A DNA stretch of 64,000 nucleotides, from assembly GCA_021464245.1 (NCBI GenBank), contig JADCRB010000007.1, positions 908,150-972,149 of the forward strand, read 5' to 3'. The DNA is from Carallia brachiata. Taxonomy: Eukaryota; Streptophyta; Magnoliopsida; Malpighiales; Rhizophoraceae. A program made the position numbers and the translations under genes. The notes under the pieces are model-generated. The model was not told the DNA's origin. It did not search any database and saw only the letters and a list, made by a program, of their open reading frames with translations. Positions 50,340 to 62,637 of this stretch are shown here, piece by piece; positions within the stretch are counted from its first letter, which is position 1, and each line of letters opens with the position of its first letter.

Positions 50340-53122
50340 TCAGTAGGTTGGAACTGAGGGATCAACCTTCACAGCATACGCATGTATCCCACCAGCCACA
50401 TTGAAAACTTTTCTGAAACCCTGAACAGTCATAATCAAAGTAATCAAGAAATAGCTAGAGCCAACAGAAGAATATGCTAAATACGTAGCATTGAGACAAA
50501 TTTAACAAGGAGAAAAGAGAGCCATTCTCCAACCAAAAACTCTTACTGTTAAAGGTAGCTAATGGGTTAACCAAATAATTTTGATTCCTAAAGCTTGATA
50601 CCACTACTAACGAAGAAAGTTGTATCTAGATGTAAAGTTTAGAAGACTTCCAGCTTAGATGCATGACAACAACACTCAACTCTGCCATAACAAAATTACA
50701 TTGACCGCAATGCAGTCTCTTGCCAAAAATTATCAGCATGAATTATACATTGATGACTGGATATTTATCATCAGACTCTAAAAAGAGCATCACATACTGT
50801 GGAAAAAAGACATCACACAAGAAGATGAAAATATTGACAACCGCCCTTCAAAGAACGTAAAATCAATTTGCTTTTTGAAAAATGTGTGGACTGCACGTTT
50901 ATGGGTGTGTTCATGTGCGGGGAAGAAGGGTCGGTCTCTACCTGTGTCTGCAACCACTTAGCAACTTGTAATGATCGCACACCATGGTGACACTACAAAC
51001 AAAAAGATTTATTAGTATTCTAGGAAAAGAAAACTGTCTTTTTCTTCAGATATTTTTTCCCCTCATAAGGAGGAAGTTACTCAAAAAGGAAGTTAACACA
51101 GGTGGCAAAGACTAGTGAAACAAAAGGCCAGAAATTGTTGGTGTCCAACTGAGATTTTTTCCGAATCAAAAGCCATCACTGGGAAATCAGTCTACAACAT
51201 ATCCAATGGTACCCCATCAAGAACCATGTAGAAACATCTTCTCTTCATTAGTCATGAAAAAGCAAAATGAAAGACGAAAAAATAGGAGCTCTTTCAATTA
51301 GACGAAAAGGTGATGCACGCACCATGACATAAGTATCCTTCTGCAAATCCAACTTTGTAGTTATATCTGGTCCCCAGTTCCCAAACTGACGGAGTGGAAG
51401 AACTTGAAAACCTGGCAAAGAAGCTTTGGCCCTATAATGCAGCAATGTTCACAATTAGTTAGAAAATGAAAAGCGCAGCAATAAACTTCTTGCAGTCCCA
51501 GAGTTGAAATGATATGCCTAAGCATCAATTTCAATTTCCATTTCTTAGAATAAGACTATAGACAATGGACACATCCATCAGATAATGCACTGCTCGTTAA
51601 AGTGGTAGACATGAAAGCAAGGACACAGGTTATGTGAAATTCAAGGTCAGAAAACCAAAAAGGAAAAATTAGCTGCTTCAGCAAAGAAAGAGAAAGGAAG
51701 TAGAAGAAGCATACACTTCATCAGGTTCCCGGACATCAATCAGTTGAGCCTCTTCCACAAACTTTGGATCTTGCATTTTCTCGAAGCACATTTGGTTGAA
51801 TGTCTTGAAGTATACTTTCTTCCCTGGTAAACAAAAAAAAAAAAAAAAAATTACAGATGCACAAACACGAATGAACATGGAAGTTGGAGCTGGCGCACAA
51901 AAAGGTTAAGAGGCATTGTTGACAGAGAACTTTGGCACAATCGAAAGCAGAACAGGATCCATATGCATACCTCTCAGAAAGAACTTGCAGTAAATGCCAC
52001 CCGAATTCAGTTTTACACTTTACAAGTTTGTTTAAAGGAGCACTAAATGCGGCCTCCTCAAATTCTGGTACCTGGAACACCAAAAATATTCATCATCAGA
52101 ACTCACAAGGACAAAAGTGCCCACATGTACATGGAAAATCCACAGCAAATTCAGAGTAGGTAATCGACGCACCATTTGCCCCTTTCTAACCCAGCCAAGC
52201 ATTCCTCCCTCATCCTTGGATGGACATATTGAGTATTCCACCGCGAGATCACTCAAATCCTCTCCTACATGAAACGAACATGAATATTACAACAGCATAG
52301 CCTTAGGAATCAAAGATCAGAAAAACAACAGTCAATCTCGAGTCTTTCAAATTACATTCCCATTCCACTAACACATCACTTCACAATACATTCGCCGTCA
52401 AATATCAAATCTTACCTCCTGAAATTCTTTTCTGAAGCTCCGTCAAAAGCTTGAGGTCATCTTCTTTAACAAGCAAGTGCTGTACCAATAATTCTCTCCC
52501 TCTTTCAGTCCCACCTCCAGAACTGAAAGAAGCTGAAACAGTAAACAAAAAAAAAGGCTTTCTTTGAAAGACTTCAATTTTCACCAAGCAAAGCGCTAAA
52601 TAAACCGAACACATTAAGCAAGAACAAGTTTACAGTCACCATCTTAGAAACTCTCAGATATTTTTGAAGACTAAAAGACAATCCATTGCTGAATTGACCA
52701 CTACCCAATTAAGCCAGCAGGTTCAAACAAAAAAGGGTGACATCCAAAAATTTCTTTTCTTTCATTTTTCCCAAGAAACTAACACTACTCTGAAAACACC
52801 AATAAATCATCCTTTAAAAAAAAAAAAGAAGAAGAAAATAAAGACAGATAAGATATGGGGTTTTGATAGAACCAACCAAGATGGTACCTTTGGGCCATTG
52901 ATGGCCAACCATAGATGGGACCCGCCTGAAGAGAAGAGAAGATGAGGAGCTGGGCGTGAGGCTTTTGGCAAGAAAGTTAAAGAGTGGAGCAAACGTTGAG
53001 AGTCTGTGAATAAGAGAAGGTGGACAAGAAGAAGAACAGAGGGAGAGAGTGGGAATTAGCGAGAGCCTGATAGCAGAGACAGCTGGTGATGCTATTACTG
53101 GGAGATGAGATACTCTTATCAT
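50340..53122 (-). CDS. STR12: Plastid PpiC/rhodanese-domain protein (STR12-like), one frame break
   Basis: Eight exons: 53122-52888, 52532-52416, 52264-52173, 52071-51971, 51823-51715, 51431-51323, 50992-50942 and 50420-50340; about 300 aa. The start is the ATG of MIRVSHLPVIAS; the Ser-rich first 80 or so residues look like a chloroplast transit peptide. Exons 2-4 form a parvulin-type (PpiC) prolyl isomerase domain (LVQHLLVKEDD, CPSKDEGGMLGWV, FGWHLLQVLSER). Exons 5-8 form a rhodanese domain (QLIDVREPDE, LRQFGNWGPDI) with the active-site Cys in CHHGVRSLQVAKWLQ. The pairing matches Arabidopsis At5g19370. Exon 5 is broken: the frame changes in the AAAA run near 51778-51783, where two A's seem to be missing between VLRE and MQDPKFVEEA. 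Its true function in plastids is not established. Confidence 0.85.
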
Positions 53123-53477
53123 TGCTTCTTTTGGTCTTTTTGATTTTTGAACTGAATTCTTGAACACACAGATAGAGAATCAACAACAGCTTTTCTAAGC
53201 TGAGAGGAGGGAGCTGAAGAAAAATGGAAGATGTCGTGAATGATGAAGAAATGTCTTTGGGTCCAGTTGAGCAGGCTAGGTTTTGGACCTTTGTGCAAAG
53301 ATGGACGAGTCCACGATTTAGCTTTGCGAAGTATTTTTATTAAACGAGGCCCAGGAAACATTGCAAGGCTGCAGTCTGCACCCACCGGCCCACAAGTATA
53401 TACAATCAGAACCTTTGCTAGCTGACCCCACCCCGGCGCAAAAAAAAAAAGCTGTTGCTAGCGTCATCATCACCCAA

Positions 53478-53608
53478 ACATTAATTCAGATAGTTACTGA
53501 TTTTATTAGTTAAGAATATAATTAAAAATTAAACTCTTGATCACATCCCTCTCATTTCTCCTTTACACGAGTTTAACCCTCTCCCAAACTTAAAAAAAAA
53601 AAAAAGGT
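53478..53608 (+). mobile_element. Short A-tailed retroposon with 15-bp TSD
   Basis: GTCATCATCACCCAA occurs at 53463-53477 and 53609-53623. The 131 bp between them end in A13 plus GGT. The body is AT-rich without clear Pol III boxes, so it could be the extreme 3' tip of a LINE. Confidence 0.55.
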
Positions 53609-53623
53609 GTCATCATCACCCAA

Positions 53624-54051
53624 GTCTAGTCCCTATCAAGAAAAACTTTTAAGGATTTCCTTGTCTAAGCTGAAAACTCCATGTTTTAGCCACCTTTTGG
53701 TGCAGTCAGGTTGGGTCTCATTGTCGCATTGTGGTGTTGAGGGGCAGTCAACTAGCTACTGCTTTCCGGTGCCTTGCTGCCCGTGTGTCGGCACATGTTT
53801 GTTCCACCGACATTCGTCTAGTGTCTGGGAGTCACCGCCTGTAGTGAGGATGTGTTGCAGTCTCCCCTGAGCATGGTCTAGGCCTTTTGAGTCTGGTTGG
53901 ATTGTCACTCTTTCTGGACTATTAGCTTGTCGGGTTTGAAGCTCTTTCTGGGCCTTGTAATGCCTAGGTTTTAGGCCTGTTTTGTAGACCTTGTAGCTTT
54001 TCACTTAATCGGATATAAATTACCTTTCTGATCCAAAAAAAAAAAAAAAAA
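53624..54051 (+). mobile_element. Probable LINE 3' end
   Basis: A GC-richer segment with T-rich, non-coding 3'-UTR character ends in AATCGGATATAAATTACC and TTTCTGATCC followed by 17 A's (54035-54051), a tail style common in plant L1-type LINEs. Its 5' limit and target duplication are not clear; it abuts the insertion at 53478-53608. Confidence 0.4.
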
Positions 54052-54506
54052 CTGTAAACTCTCAATTTCATATTAAAGTTTAATCACTACTCCTTATAAA
54101 CCCCCCCCCCCCAAAAAAAAAAAAAGGCCAGGCTTCACTAACCTCCCTTGACAAGATTTTTATTTTTGATGTTTTATTTCATATCTAGAAACCGTAGTTC
54201 ACATCCACTCAAGTCAACCGTATTTTTCTATGTTAATCACATAATTTCTTATGCAAGCTTTAATTAATCAAGAACACACCCCCCCCCCCCCCCCAGGGGC
54301 CAAAAAAGCTGCAGCATTTCCTTATTGTTTGTATTATTCCCAGCAAATCATGGTTACAAACGCTAATCAACCCATTTTACATTGAACAAATGTTACAATA
54401 ACAATAACAATGCTCTTTCTATTTTTTTCCTCTCCTTTATTACCATTGTTGAAGACCCAGCTCTAACCATTTTCTGAGGTTGAAAATGGGCAGACAATGA
54501 TGCTTT
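54052..54506. other. Gap before CLT1 stop, with C-runs
   Basis: It holds a C12-A14 tract at 54101-54125 and a C-run near 54280-54294. The right end is CLT1 3' UTR. Confidence 0.5.
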
Positions 54507-57500
54507 TTAATTGGAAGGCGATGGAGAGGCATTGGTAGCTTGACTAGAACAAGGTGTCCAAGCATAGAAAAGTAAACCCAAAACAAGGATGATGGCCCCT
54601 GCAACAAAGCCAGTGGGAAGGGAAGACGCAACGCCAAGATACGGTAGAGGTAATGTGAACATGTATACGGATATTGGCACTGCAATGTTAAACACACAAA
54701 CAGCTGCATTAATTCATCAAGCAGAAAACAACTAGAAGAAGATAGACCTTCATTTTAATGGCTTTCCGGTGTTACCTGAAAATGTAGAAGCAAGGCAAGA
54801 TACAACAGCAGAAGAAATCTTCAAAAGGTGAAGTAAGGATATGTTAAAACCCATGTTCACCATTACAAACAGCAATGGCAGTAGAGGTGCACCATCACAT
54901 CCTGTGGACAGCCAATTAAGAAGAAATCAAATGCCATGTCTTTGCAGTTGAAACTTACCATTTCAGGCCACAATCTTAAGGGCCAGGCCAAGCCATCCCA
55001 GCCAACACGAATCAAAATTTCTTCCAAAGCTTTACCATCAGTGTCCAAAGTCGAAGATAATGCTACTACAAAGTTGCATTTTGGGACCAGTCTTGCTCTA
55101 TTGTGAATGAATTTGATTCAATTTGTATATGCTTTCTGACAAAGTACAAATACCCAACTGGCCTACCCATAGAGAATTGCAAAGGACAACTTAAGAGACA
55201 GTAGTAGCAATATGAATCATAGCTTACCGCTTGACAAACCTCCCACATTCAGAAAACAAACTGCCCCATCTTTAAGATAGCCGGGAGCTGATTAAATGGT
55301 ATGCCCCATAATTTTGACATAAAAGGTAGAAGAAGGCATATGAATAATGCCTACACAAAATGGATATACGAGAACTTCAGAGTTACATTCATGTTATAAA
55401 CATACAAAAGCACATAAAGTTAATAGGAATGCACCTACTTGGAAAGCAGATCCATAGGAGTTTACAACAAATAGATCCACTGTACGACACTGTAAGAGAC
55501 GTAACATCATCAGCTCGCATAATTTCCACATCCAAAAAATATACTAGAAAACTGCTTTTGAATTGATGTAATCCAGCTCTAATTTTGGCAGCTTCCAAAT
55601 CACATTTCAAGTAATTTACAAATAATTGAAAAAAAAAAAAAAGTCCATTATGTTTTGGTGGGAATCCTATTAAAAGCCAAAATCTACAAAACCAAATGGA
55701 AAAAATATTTTATAGCATGCGGAATATTTTTTAGTTGCAAAACAGGGAATAATGATGGCTGCTTTCTGGTGGTGAATAGATCCTCTCATTATTTTTCCAA
55801 TTGAGCTAGAGACACGTACCTTTAAATGTTGAGCAGCATCTCGGAATATAATTTCCTACAAACGATGAAAGTGGCCTCGTAATGAAGCATAAATATAAGC
55901 TTTATCTGTAAGTGAAAAGCTATTTAAAATACCAACCTTAACCACTGTATCAGCAGCTTGCAATAAAAAAGAGAATATCATCAAAAGACTCCAAAATATG
56001 CCAGCTTCCTTTAATGAATGGCCAGCACTCGATCCACTGCAGAGTAAGCTTCTGTCAATAGACTATTTTCTATAAATTTTTCTTTTATATACCGATACTT
56101 AACTGCTTTTTTGGGCACCTAGCTAATTTGCCAACAATAATTGTAAGAGAAGACAACAAGAAAATGCTAGCTCCGAAAAGATCTTGGTAGGAAACCACGA
56201 ACTTACCTCGCTACAGTTATGATTACACCAATGGTAACAAGGAAGCATCCAAGCAGCTGATTGACTTTATATCTCCTTCCAAGAAAAATGGCTGAAAGGA
56301 GAATCTGCCACACAAGAAAAGTCTGCAAACAACCGATGTGATAATGTATCATTGAGAATGATTTATTTTGAGCAGTTGTGTAGATAGGGAAAACGGCTGA
56401 AGAAATCTGCATTATCATTACAAACAATGTTGTGAAAATGGTCTCAAGCCCGTGTGATAATGTACGACTCCTGGTATTATCACCCTTTTACATAACCAAC
56501 ATTTTCAATCACTAGACTAAACTCTCTCAGCCATTCAAAAATTCTTGAAAAGGGAAGAAAACCCCAGCAGAGCTTTGCAAGTTTTTATCACTAGAAACTG
56601 TATCCGATGCTCTGCATTACAAGATACTTTTCAAAGTAACATCACTTTGAGATTTTGTGTGCCAAAATGCTAGCAGAAATATCTTTTGTTTTTAGCATTA
56701 TTCTCTGGCTAGCGCAATGAAATGTGTAAAGTGGTCCTAGAAATTAAAATATTGTCCCAGGTTCCAATGACAAGCATCAAAGAACAGAACATTTGTTACC
56801 TGAGATAAAATTGGGATTGATGCGCCAGAAAGAATAGCTGATCCAAGGCAGAAACAAAAACTAGAATGTGTAAAATTATGGAAGGCAAACTAAAAAAAGT
56901 AAATGTGTGAAGCAAATGAAAACGAAAATGGGGCTAGAAATTAACAAGAGGCATATTTACCTGCAGCCGCCATTCCAGTTGCTGCTCCAAGAGCCTCAAG
57001 AAGTCCAACGACAAGAAATGGAGCTTTTGGCATAGAAAGCATCTCATCCGTGACAATACCAGCATGATACCGGATGCATAAGATGGTGAAATACACGAGA
57101 ACATACCTGGATAGACAAGACACTGAAAAAATATGAGCTTTCAAGCTTTATCTCATTGTGATGGTCAAAATTTTGTCATTCCCAGCATTGGCAAACAATT
57201 ATATCTTAGAGCACTTTAAATTTTGGTGAACCAGTTCTCCAAAAAACAAAAAAAAAGTAACCAGCATAAACAATACAAATAAAAATGGTTATCACTAGTA
57301 ATAAAATAAAAACAATAAGAAGATCTGATTCATTTATCACACAAAAACGTACTTTTTAACAACAGATAGGATTGCCAATCCAGCTAATTCAAAAGCTAAG
57401 TCAGATATTTAATAGGCATAACTTGGATTGACCGAGACCAAATGGGGGTCTGAGAGGGCATTTTCGTTATTTCGAGCAAATATAATGATTGATGTGCAAT

Positions 57501-60021
57501 ACAAAAATTGCAAGGGACCCCAAATGGAAAGGCTTTTCAAAGACAAGATTTTTTTTTTACATAGAGAAAATATATTTCATTACATAATAGACAAAACCAT
57601 ATTACAAAGGGCCAATCCAACAAGGAGCCCATGCTACAATTTCAAAGACAAGATGCAAAGGGATTCTTTTTTTTTTTTTTTTTTTGTAAATAGATGCAGA
57701 GGGATTCTTGAGCAACATTATACTCGTTTATTGCCACACATGGTGGCTTGGAGCGCCCCACGCTAGGCCCACCCCAAGTGAATGGATTGGAGACCGCACC
57801 ACTTTTCAGTGTAACTTTTTATAAAGTTTTTAGGCACATCAGAGAGTACTTTTCAATTAAGACCCAAAAAAGTTTTAAAAAAAAGAAGAAGAAGAAGGTA
57901 CATTTCAATGTTAACATTGAACCGGGGGATTGAAAATTTATGTGGCGAATGGCGATGCTGTAACCCGCTCCACTGCACTATATTTTATTTATTTATGCCC
58001 TCTCAATTATATATTGGACCCACCAACTGAATCCTCTTTTTTTGCTTTTTTTTCCGAGAACCCACCAACTGAATGTTCGTTACAACACATTCTTCTCTTT
58101 CCCATGGCCCTTTTCTCGCTTCTTCTAAGAGAAAAAAAAGTATAAATTTTGATTTTTTTTTAATATTTGCCTAATTAAAATAAATATGTATTTTTAAAAT
58201 TACATTTTACAATAAAAAAATAAATACGTTCATTATCTTTTTATTACAAAAAAATATTACTGTAATTTTAAAAAATCATGTTCATTTCAATTAAGCAAAC
58301 ATTCAGACAAAAAAAAAATCAAGATTCCCTTCTTCTAATTAAGAAAGTTGGTAACAAAAAGGCTGGCGATGGAGCTTTAATAATTCATAATTGTTGACAA
58401 AAACATAATTATTCCAACCAAATGTATCCTAGTTTCATCAACCAATCGATAGACGACGCCGTATCTTTTCTCGTTGAAAAATGCACACAATAAAATGACT
58501 TCATTACTCCGCTGAAAGGAGAAAATTATTGGGGAATATTTGGCTAGGTACAATAAAGACAAAGTGCACAGTCGGCAGGGCCGCAACCGCACCAAAATTT
58601 ATCCCACGTTTGGGAAGTAGACTTGTAAGACCTGAGTTTTAACCTTTTGCCAAATGGTAGTTTAGAAGCAGCTATACAAATTTGTGGCCAACACGGTTGT
58701 CGTATGAGTAATGTTAAAAATTTTAAAAACTGTGTTATGATACATTTTAAAATATATAATTATGAAAAAAATTATTAATTTTTTTAATACTGTTAAATTT
58801 TAAAAAAATAAATTAACAATTTTTTTCATAATTATATATTTTAAAATATTTTATAATATAATTTTTAAAATATTTTGCAGGACTCTTGTTATATATATAT
58901 ATATCAAGATGAAAACATCTATCTGAAAACTTCCCGACCGATTTATCTGTTTATAGTTAATATAACAGTCATGAGATTAGCCGTGCAGCCAAAGTCAAAT
59001 ATATGCAAACTTAACTCTTCGTTACCAGGTAGATGGTGGACAAAAGGGAATATCAAAAGCATTAACTTTTAAGTTTAAAGTAAAAGTTTTCACATTTTAC
59101 TGTCTGGAATTTAACAGAAAATTATATTGTTAATGGACTCTACGAAACGCTCAAATTCAAGACTTTCACGAGACCTTAGTATCGATTAATTTAATAGGAA
59201 ATTTTATTACTAAAAATACTACACAACCCCAACAAAATGGACCCAACTGAACAACGGAGAATAAAAAATGATAAAAAAAAGAAAAAAAAGAAGAAACGGT
59301 CTGTTTATTTATGCAATCAGGAAAGATTTTTGCTTAGTTCGAAGAATTTTTTTGGACAAATCTATTTATTTTTGAAGAAATGTAAAATAAAATTGGAAAA
59401 TAAATATGAGTTGTTACTTTGCATCGAAAATAAGCAATTTCTACATGCATTGTTTGCCTCCACGGAAAGCCGTGGAAGCAGTAAAAAGGGGGTGGCAATA
59501 TGAAAAATCAGGTTGAGCACACAAAACAAGAAACAGAAATTGAATGCGAAAAGAACAATAAGAGCCAAGAAGTACCCGAAAGTGGCGAGCTGAGCGAGGA
59601 AGAAAGGGTAGTGCTTCAGAGGAACCAAAGCCAGCTTATACAGCACCCGATTTCCTACGCCTAAGACCACCGTAAACGCCGCCGCGACCACCACCTCCAC
59701 CCTCCTCCTATCTATCTCCACCGCCGTCCGATCTACGCTTTTCTCCACCGCCTGGTGATCCCTGACCGAATACGAACAGACGCCGGCAGCCTTCTCCGCC
59801 TCGTTTCCACCGCTGGCTCGCTCCCATTCTCCGCTGGTCCCCGCCGCCTCGACTATGAATGACGTTTGATGCTTTGAAGATCGGAGTCTGATTCCGGGCC
59901 GCAAAGTCCCGGAATTGACGTGCAGTGCGAGAGAAGAGATCTCCGCTGTTCGCAGCCGGGACTGAACCGGACTGATCGGCGATGCCGTTCCGACGTATAA
60001 TTGGCGGTAACATGACGTCAT
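54507..60021 (-). CDS. CLT1: CRT-like plastid thiol transporter (CLT1-like), one frame break
   Basis: Ten exons: 60021-59576, 57106-56961, 56837-56800, 56322-56207, 56036-55937, 55855-55820, 55489-55439, 55350-55228, 54901-54776 and 54679-54507; about 451 aa. The start is MTSCYRQLYVG; the first 100 or so residues look like a transit peptide. Ten or so membrane segments follow, including AAAFTVVLGVGNRVLYKLAL, PFLVVGLLEALGAATGMAA, LVWQILLSAIFLGRRYK, LLGCFLVTIGVIITV and FVAGAIILVLGLLFYAWTP. It belongs to the chloroquine-resistance-transporter-like branch of the DMT superfamily; Arabidopsis CLTs export glutathione and its precursor from plastids. Exon 8 lacks one base near 55281 (between QLPA and YLKDGAVCFLN), which breaks the frame; all other phases fit. 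Intron 1 (57107-59575) is full of small insertions. Confidence 0.87.
57550..57639 (-). mobile_element. LINE 3'-tail insertion with 15-bp TSD in CLT1 intron 1
   Basis: TTTCAAAGACAAGAT flanks it at 57535-57549 and 57640-57654. Read on the minus strand it ends AATATATTTTCTCTATGT then A's. Only 90 bp were copied. Confidence 0.65.
57668..57692 (-). mobile_element. Minimal poly-T insertion with repeat flanks
   Basis: AGATGCAAAGGGATTCT (ending 57667) and AGATGCAGAGGGATTCT (from 57693) flank a T-run plus GTAAAT. It looks like an almost bodiless retroposon tail, directly beside the insertion at 57550-57639. Confidence 0.4.
58149..58323. repeat. Foldback MITE in CLT1 intron 1
   Basis: The left arm GATTTTTTTTTAATATTTGC, then CTAATTAAAATAAATATG, is inverted against a right arm ending CATTTCAATTAAGCAAAC and AAAAAAAAATCAAG. 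Arms are about 75 bp. Confidence 0.5.
58712..58880. repeat. Second foldback element in CLT1 intron 1
   Basis: ATTTTAAAATATATAATTAT then GAAAAAAATT near 58742-58775 faces AATTTTTTTCATAATTATAT then ATTTTAAAAT near 58815-58850. Arms are about 60-65 bp. Confidence 0.5.
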
Positions 60022-62637
60022 AATGGCAAGTAACAATAATAATGATAATAAGAAGAATGATAATTTCTCTAAAATGCTTTCTATTTCGGGAAAAGAATTA
60101 CAGGGCAGCGTGAAACAGGAAGAAGTACACAGGCGAGAGAGCTTAGAGAGGGAAATGACGAAGTGATTTGTATTTAATTTAATATTTTATATATCGCTGT
60201 CAAGGAGACTTTAAGGTGGTTCCCACTTTTGCTATCTCCTGTGGAAAAATGTATAGATTAAAGAAGAAAACTTAGTTGACGTAACATAATTTAGTGAAAA
60301 TTTTATTAAATTTTAAAAAAATAAATGACATTTGAATTATTATGTAGGCTGCGTATTTTATGTATGTTTTTTGTTGTATTGCCTTGTAAGGAAGTTCATA
60401 AATTAATTGAATTTATAAAATTAAATTTAAGAGCCATTAGCTTTTGGATAGGTATGAGAGATCTAGAAACCTTTTTTTTTTTAATTTATCCAAAAAAATA
60501 AAGAGTCAAAAAAAAAACTCTTGTCAAATAATTTGCATTATAAAATAAAGAGCAATTAAAATAAAGAGCAAACATATATATATTCCAAACATTTTTGTTT
60601 TAAGATTTATCTTAATTGAAACGATAATTGATATTTTTAAAATTAAACTAATAATTTTTAAAATATAAAAATAAAAAATATTTTAAAATATTAATTTTTA
60701 TTTCAAAAATATCAGTCGTCGTTTTACTGAAGAAAAATTTTAAAACAAAAATAATTGAAGCACTAATATTTTCTCTAAAATAAATAAGGTTTAGCAATCA
60801 AGAGGCGACTGGTTGGTGGAGTATTTTATAAGAGGCAAAACTCAAACAGGCTAGGTCAACTGTAAATTCCTGTGAATATTCTGGCTAAGTGCATTGCATA
60901 TTTGCATTGCCCATATGGATGGCAAAGTGCGTTGCATTATTACCACGTGGATTTATAAAACAGGAAATTTTATCACTTCCGTTTACGCCTAAGCTGTCTT
61001 TCTATTCTAATGCCCCCGGAGCCGATGCTCAGACTTGTCCAAAAGGGCAATAGAATTCTTTTTAGATAAAATTAAAATATAATCAAAATAATATATATAT
61101 TATTTAATAATTATTTTTTAAAAAAATTAAATATATTATTAAATAAATTATATAATTATTTTAATATTATTTAAAATTAACGTGTGCCATAAAACCTTTG
61201 AAAAGGCAGACTTCACTGATTCTGATCTACGCTGATATTTGCTATGCTTCTCATTTAACATGGTTAGAAACCTAGGATTAAAAAGCAAGAAGGACCCGGA
61301 AAATTTTTTTGGGTCAAAATTTTTATTTCCAGAGACGCCGTTATATTGTCCATGGGTACAGACATATTTGTTTGAAGCGGTTTGTCTTGATGCTACATGC
61401 CTTTCTATTATAGCAAACAGCTGGCGGGAGCCTATGAGAGACAGCCACTGCCAATGAAAAGGTTCATGCATCCAAGGCCATAGAAATAACGAAATATTAA
61501 TATTTTTAATTTTAAATTTTTAAATATTTAAATTTTTAAATTTTTTAATATTTTAATATTTTATTTGAATTTTAAATTTTTTAATTTCATATTACATTAG
61601 TTATTTAAATTACAAAAAGTAATCAATTGATTAATAAATAAGTTTAATTTAATAAAAATTATTTAAAAAAATTAAATAGATAAATTAAATATTTTTTCAT
61701 CAATAAAATATGTATATTAAATATTTTTTTAATCAACAAATATACAAATTAAATAAATAATATACATAATTTTGATAGAAAAGACATTTAATTCATATAT
61801 TTAATATTTTTTTAAATAATTTTTTATAAAGTTAAAATTATTTTTTAATAGATTGATCAATTTTAATAAATAAAAAGATTAATTTGGTAGAAAATCAAAA
61901 AGTTTAAAACTCAAATAAAATGTCAAAAAGATTTAAAATTTAAATGTAATAAAATTTAAAAATTTAAGAGTAAAAATATTGATATCCCTAAATTTAACAA
62001 ATTATTAAATTACAGGAAAAAACTTGTATGGGCTTGTGTACCATTAAAAACTCCATATCATCTCCAATGTATTTTTATTTTACGAATCTTAGGTCTAATC
62101 TCTAATGTCTGCGCTCCCACTTAACTGACTTATGTTGAGGATTGTACAAAGAGTAAGTAACGATGCACAACATTGAAAGAAAACTCGCTCACCTGAATTC
62201 CAGTGACAGAGTCATGTTCAATCTTATTAGTGCTTGGGAAGTAAATTGACCCCTTTAAAGTTGTTGAATGAGATTTTAAAAAATGGAAATACCCGGTCCT
62301 AACTTAAAGATGTAATGACTTACACACTCAACAAATTTTTTTTTTGAATAAAAAAAATAATAGTTATTTTAGAAATTGCATTATAATCCAAGTACCTAGT
62401 ACAAATACTTTTGACTATTCGACTACACGAATTTCCCGTGGAGAGACTACATCACGTTTCAGGTAGCAAACTCTATAACCATCACCGGCATGCATCAGAA
62501 TAAGGCGACTCTAAAATCTAAATTGAGACAACATCAGAGAGTGCTGCCTAGTGCCTAGGGATCAAAAAGCAGCTTATCTTACCCTTGACCTTGAGTCTAA
62601 CAAGGAATATGTAACAATGCATGATATGCACCAAGTT
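60022..62637. other. AT-rich gap between CLT1 and the PPR gene
   Basis: The left end is CLT1 5' UTR and promoter. No other gene is supported. An unrecognised less AT-rich block lies at about 61190-61480. The main repeat is at 61490-61995. Confidence 0.45.
61490..61995. repeat. MITE-like element with ~110-bp inverted arms
   Basis: The left arm GAAATATTAATATTTTTAAT is inverted against a right arm ending AAAAATATTGATATCCC. Further inward, TTTATTTGAATTTTAAATTT faces its inverted form near 61905-61925. It is similar in design to 35419-35745. Confidence 0.45.

Noticed and set aside
53123..53167. Longer N-terminus for STR12
   Set aside because: The upstream in-frame start is not ATG; MIRVSHLP at 53122 is the first ATG in frame.
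53607..54004. Open frames on both strands (87 and 82 codons)
   Set aside because: They lie in what looks like a LINE 3' UTR with a poly-A tail; no protein resemblance.
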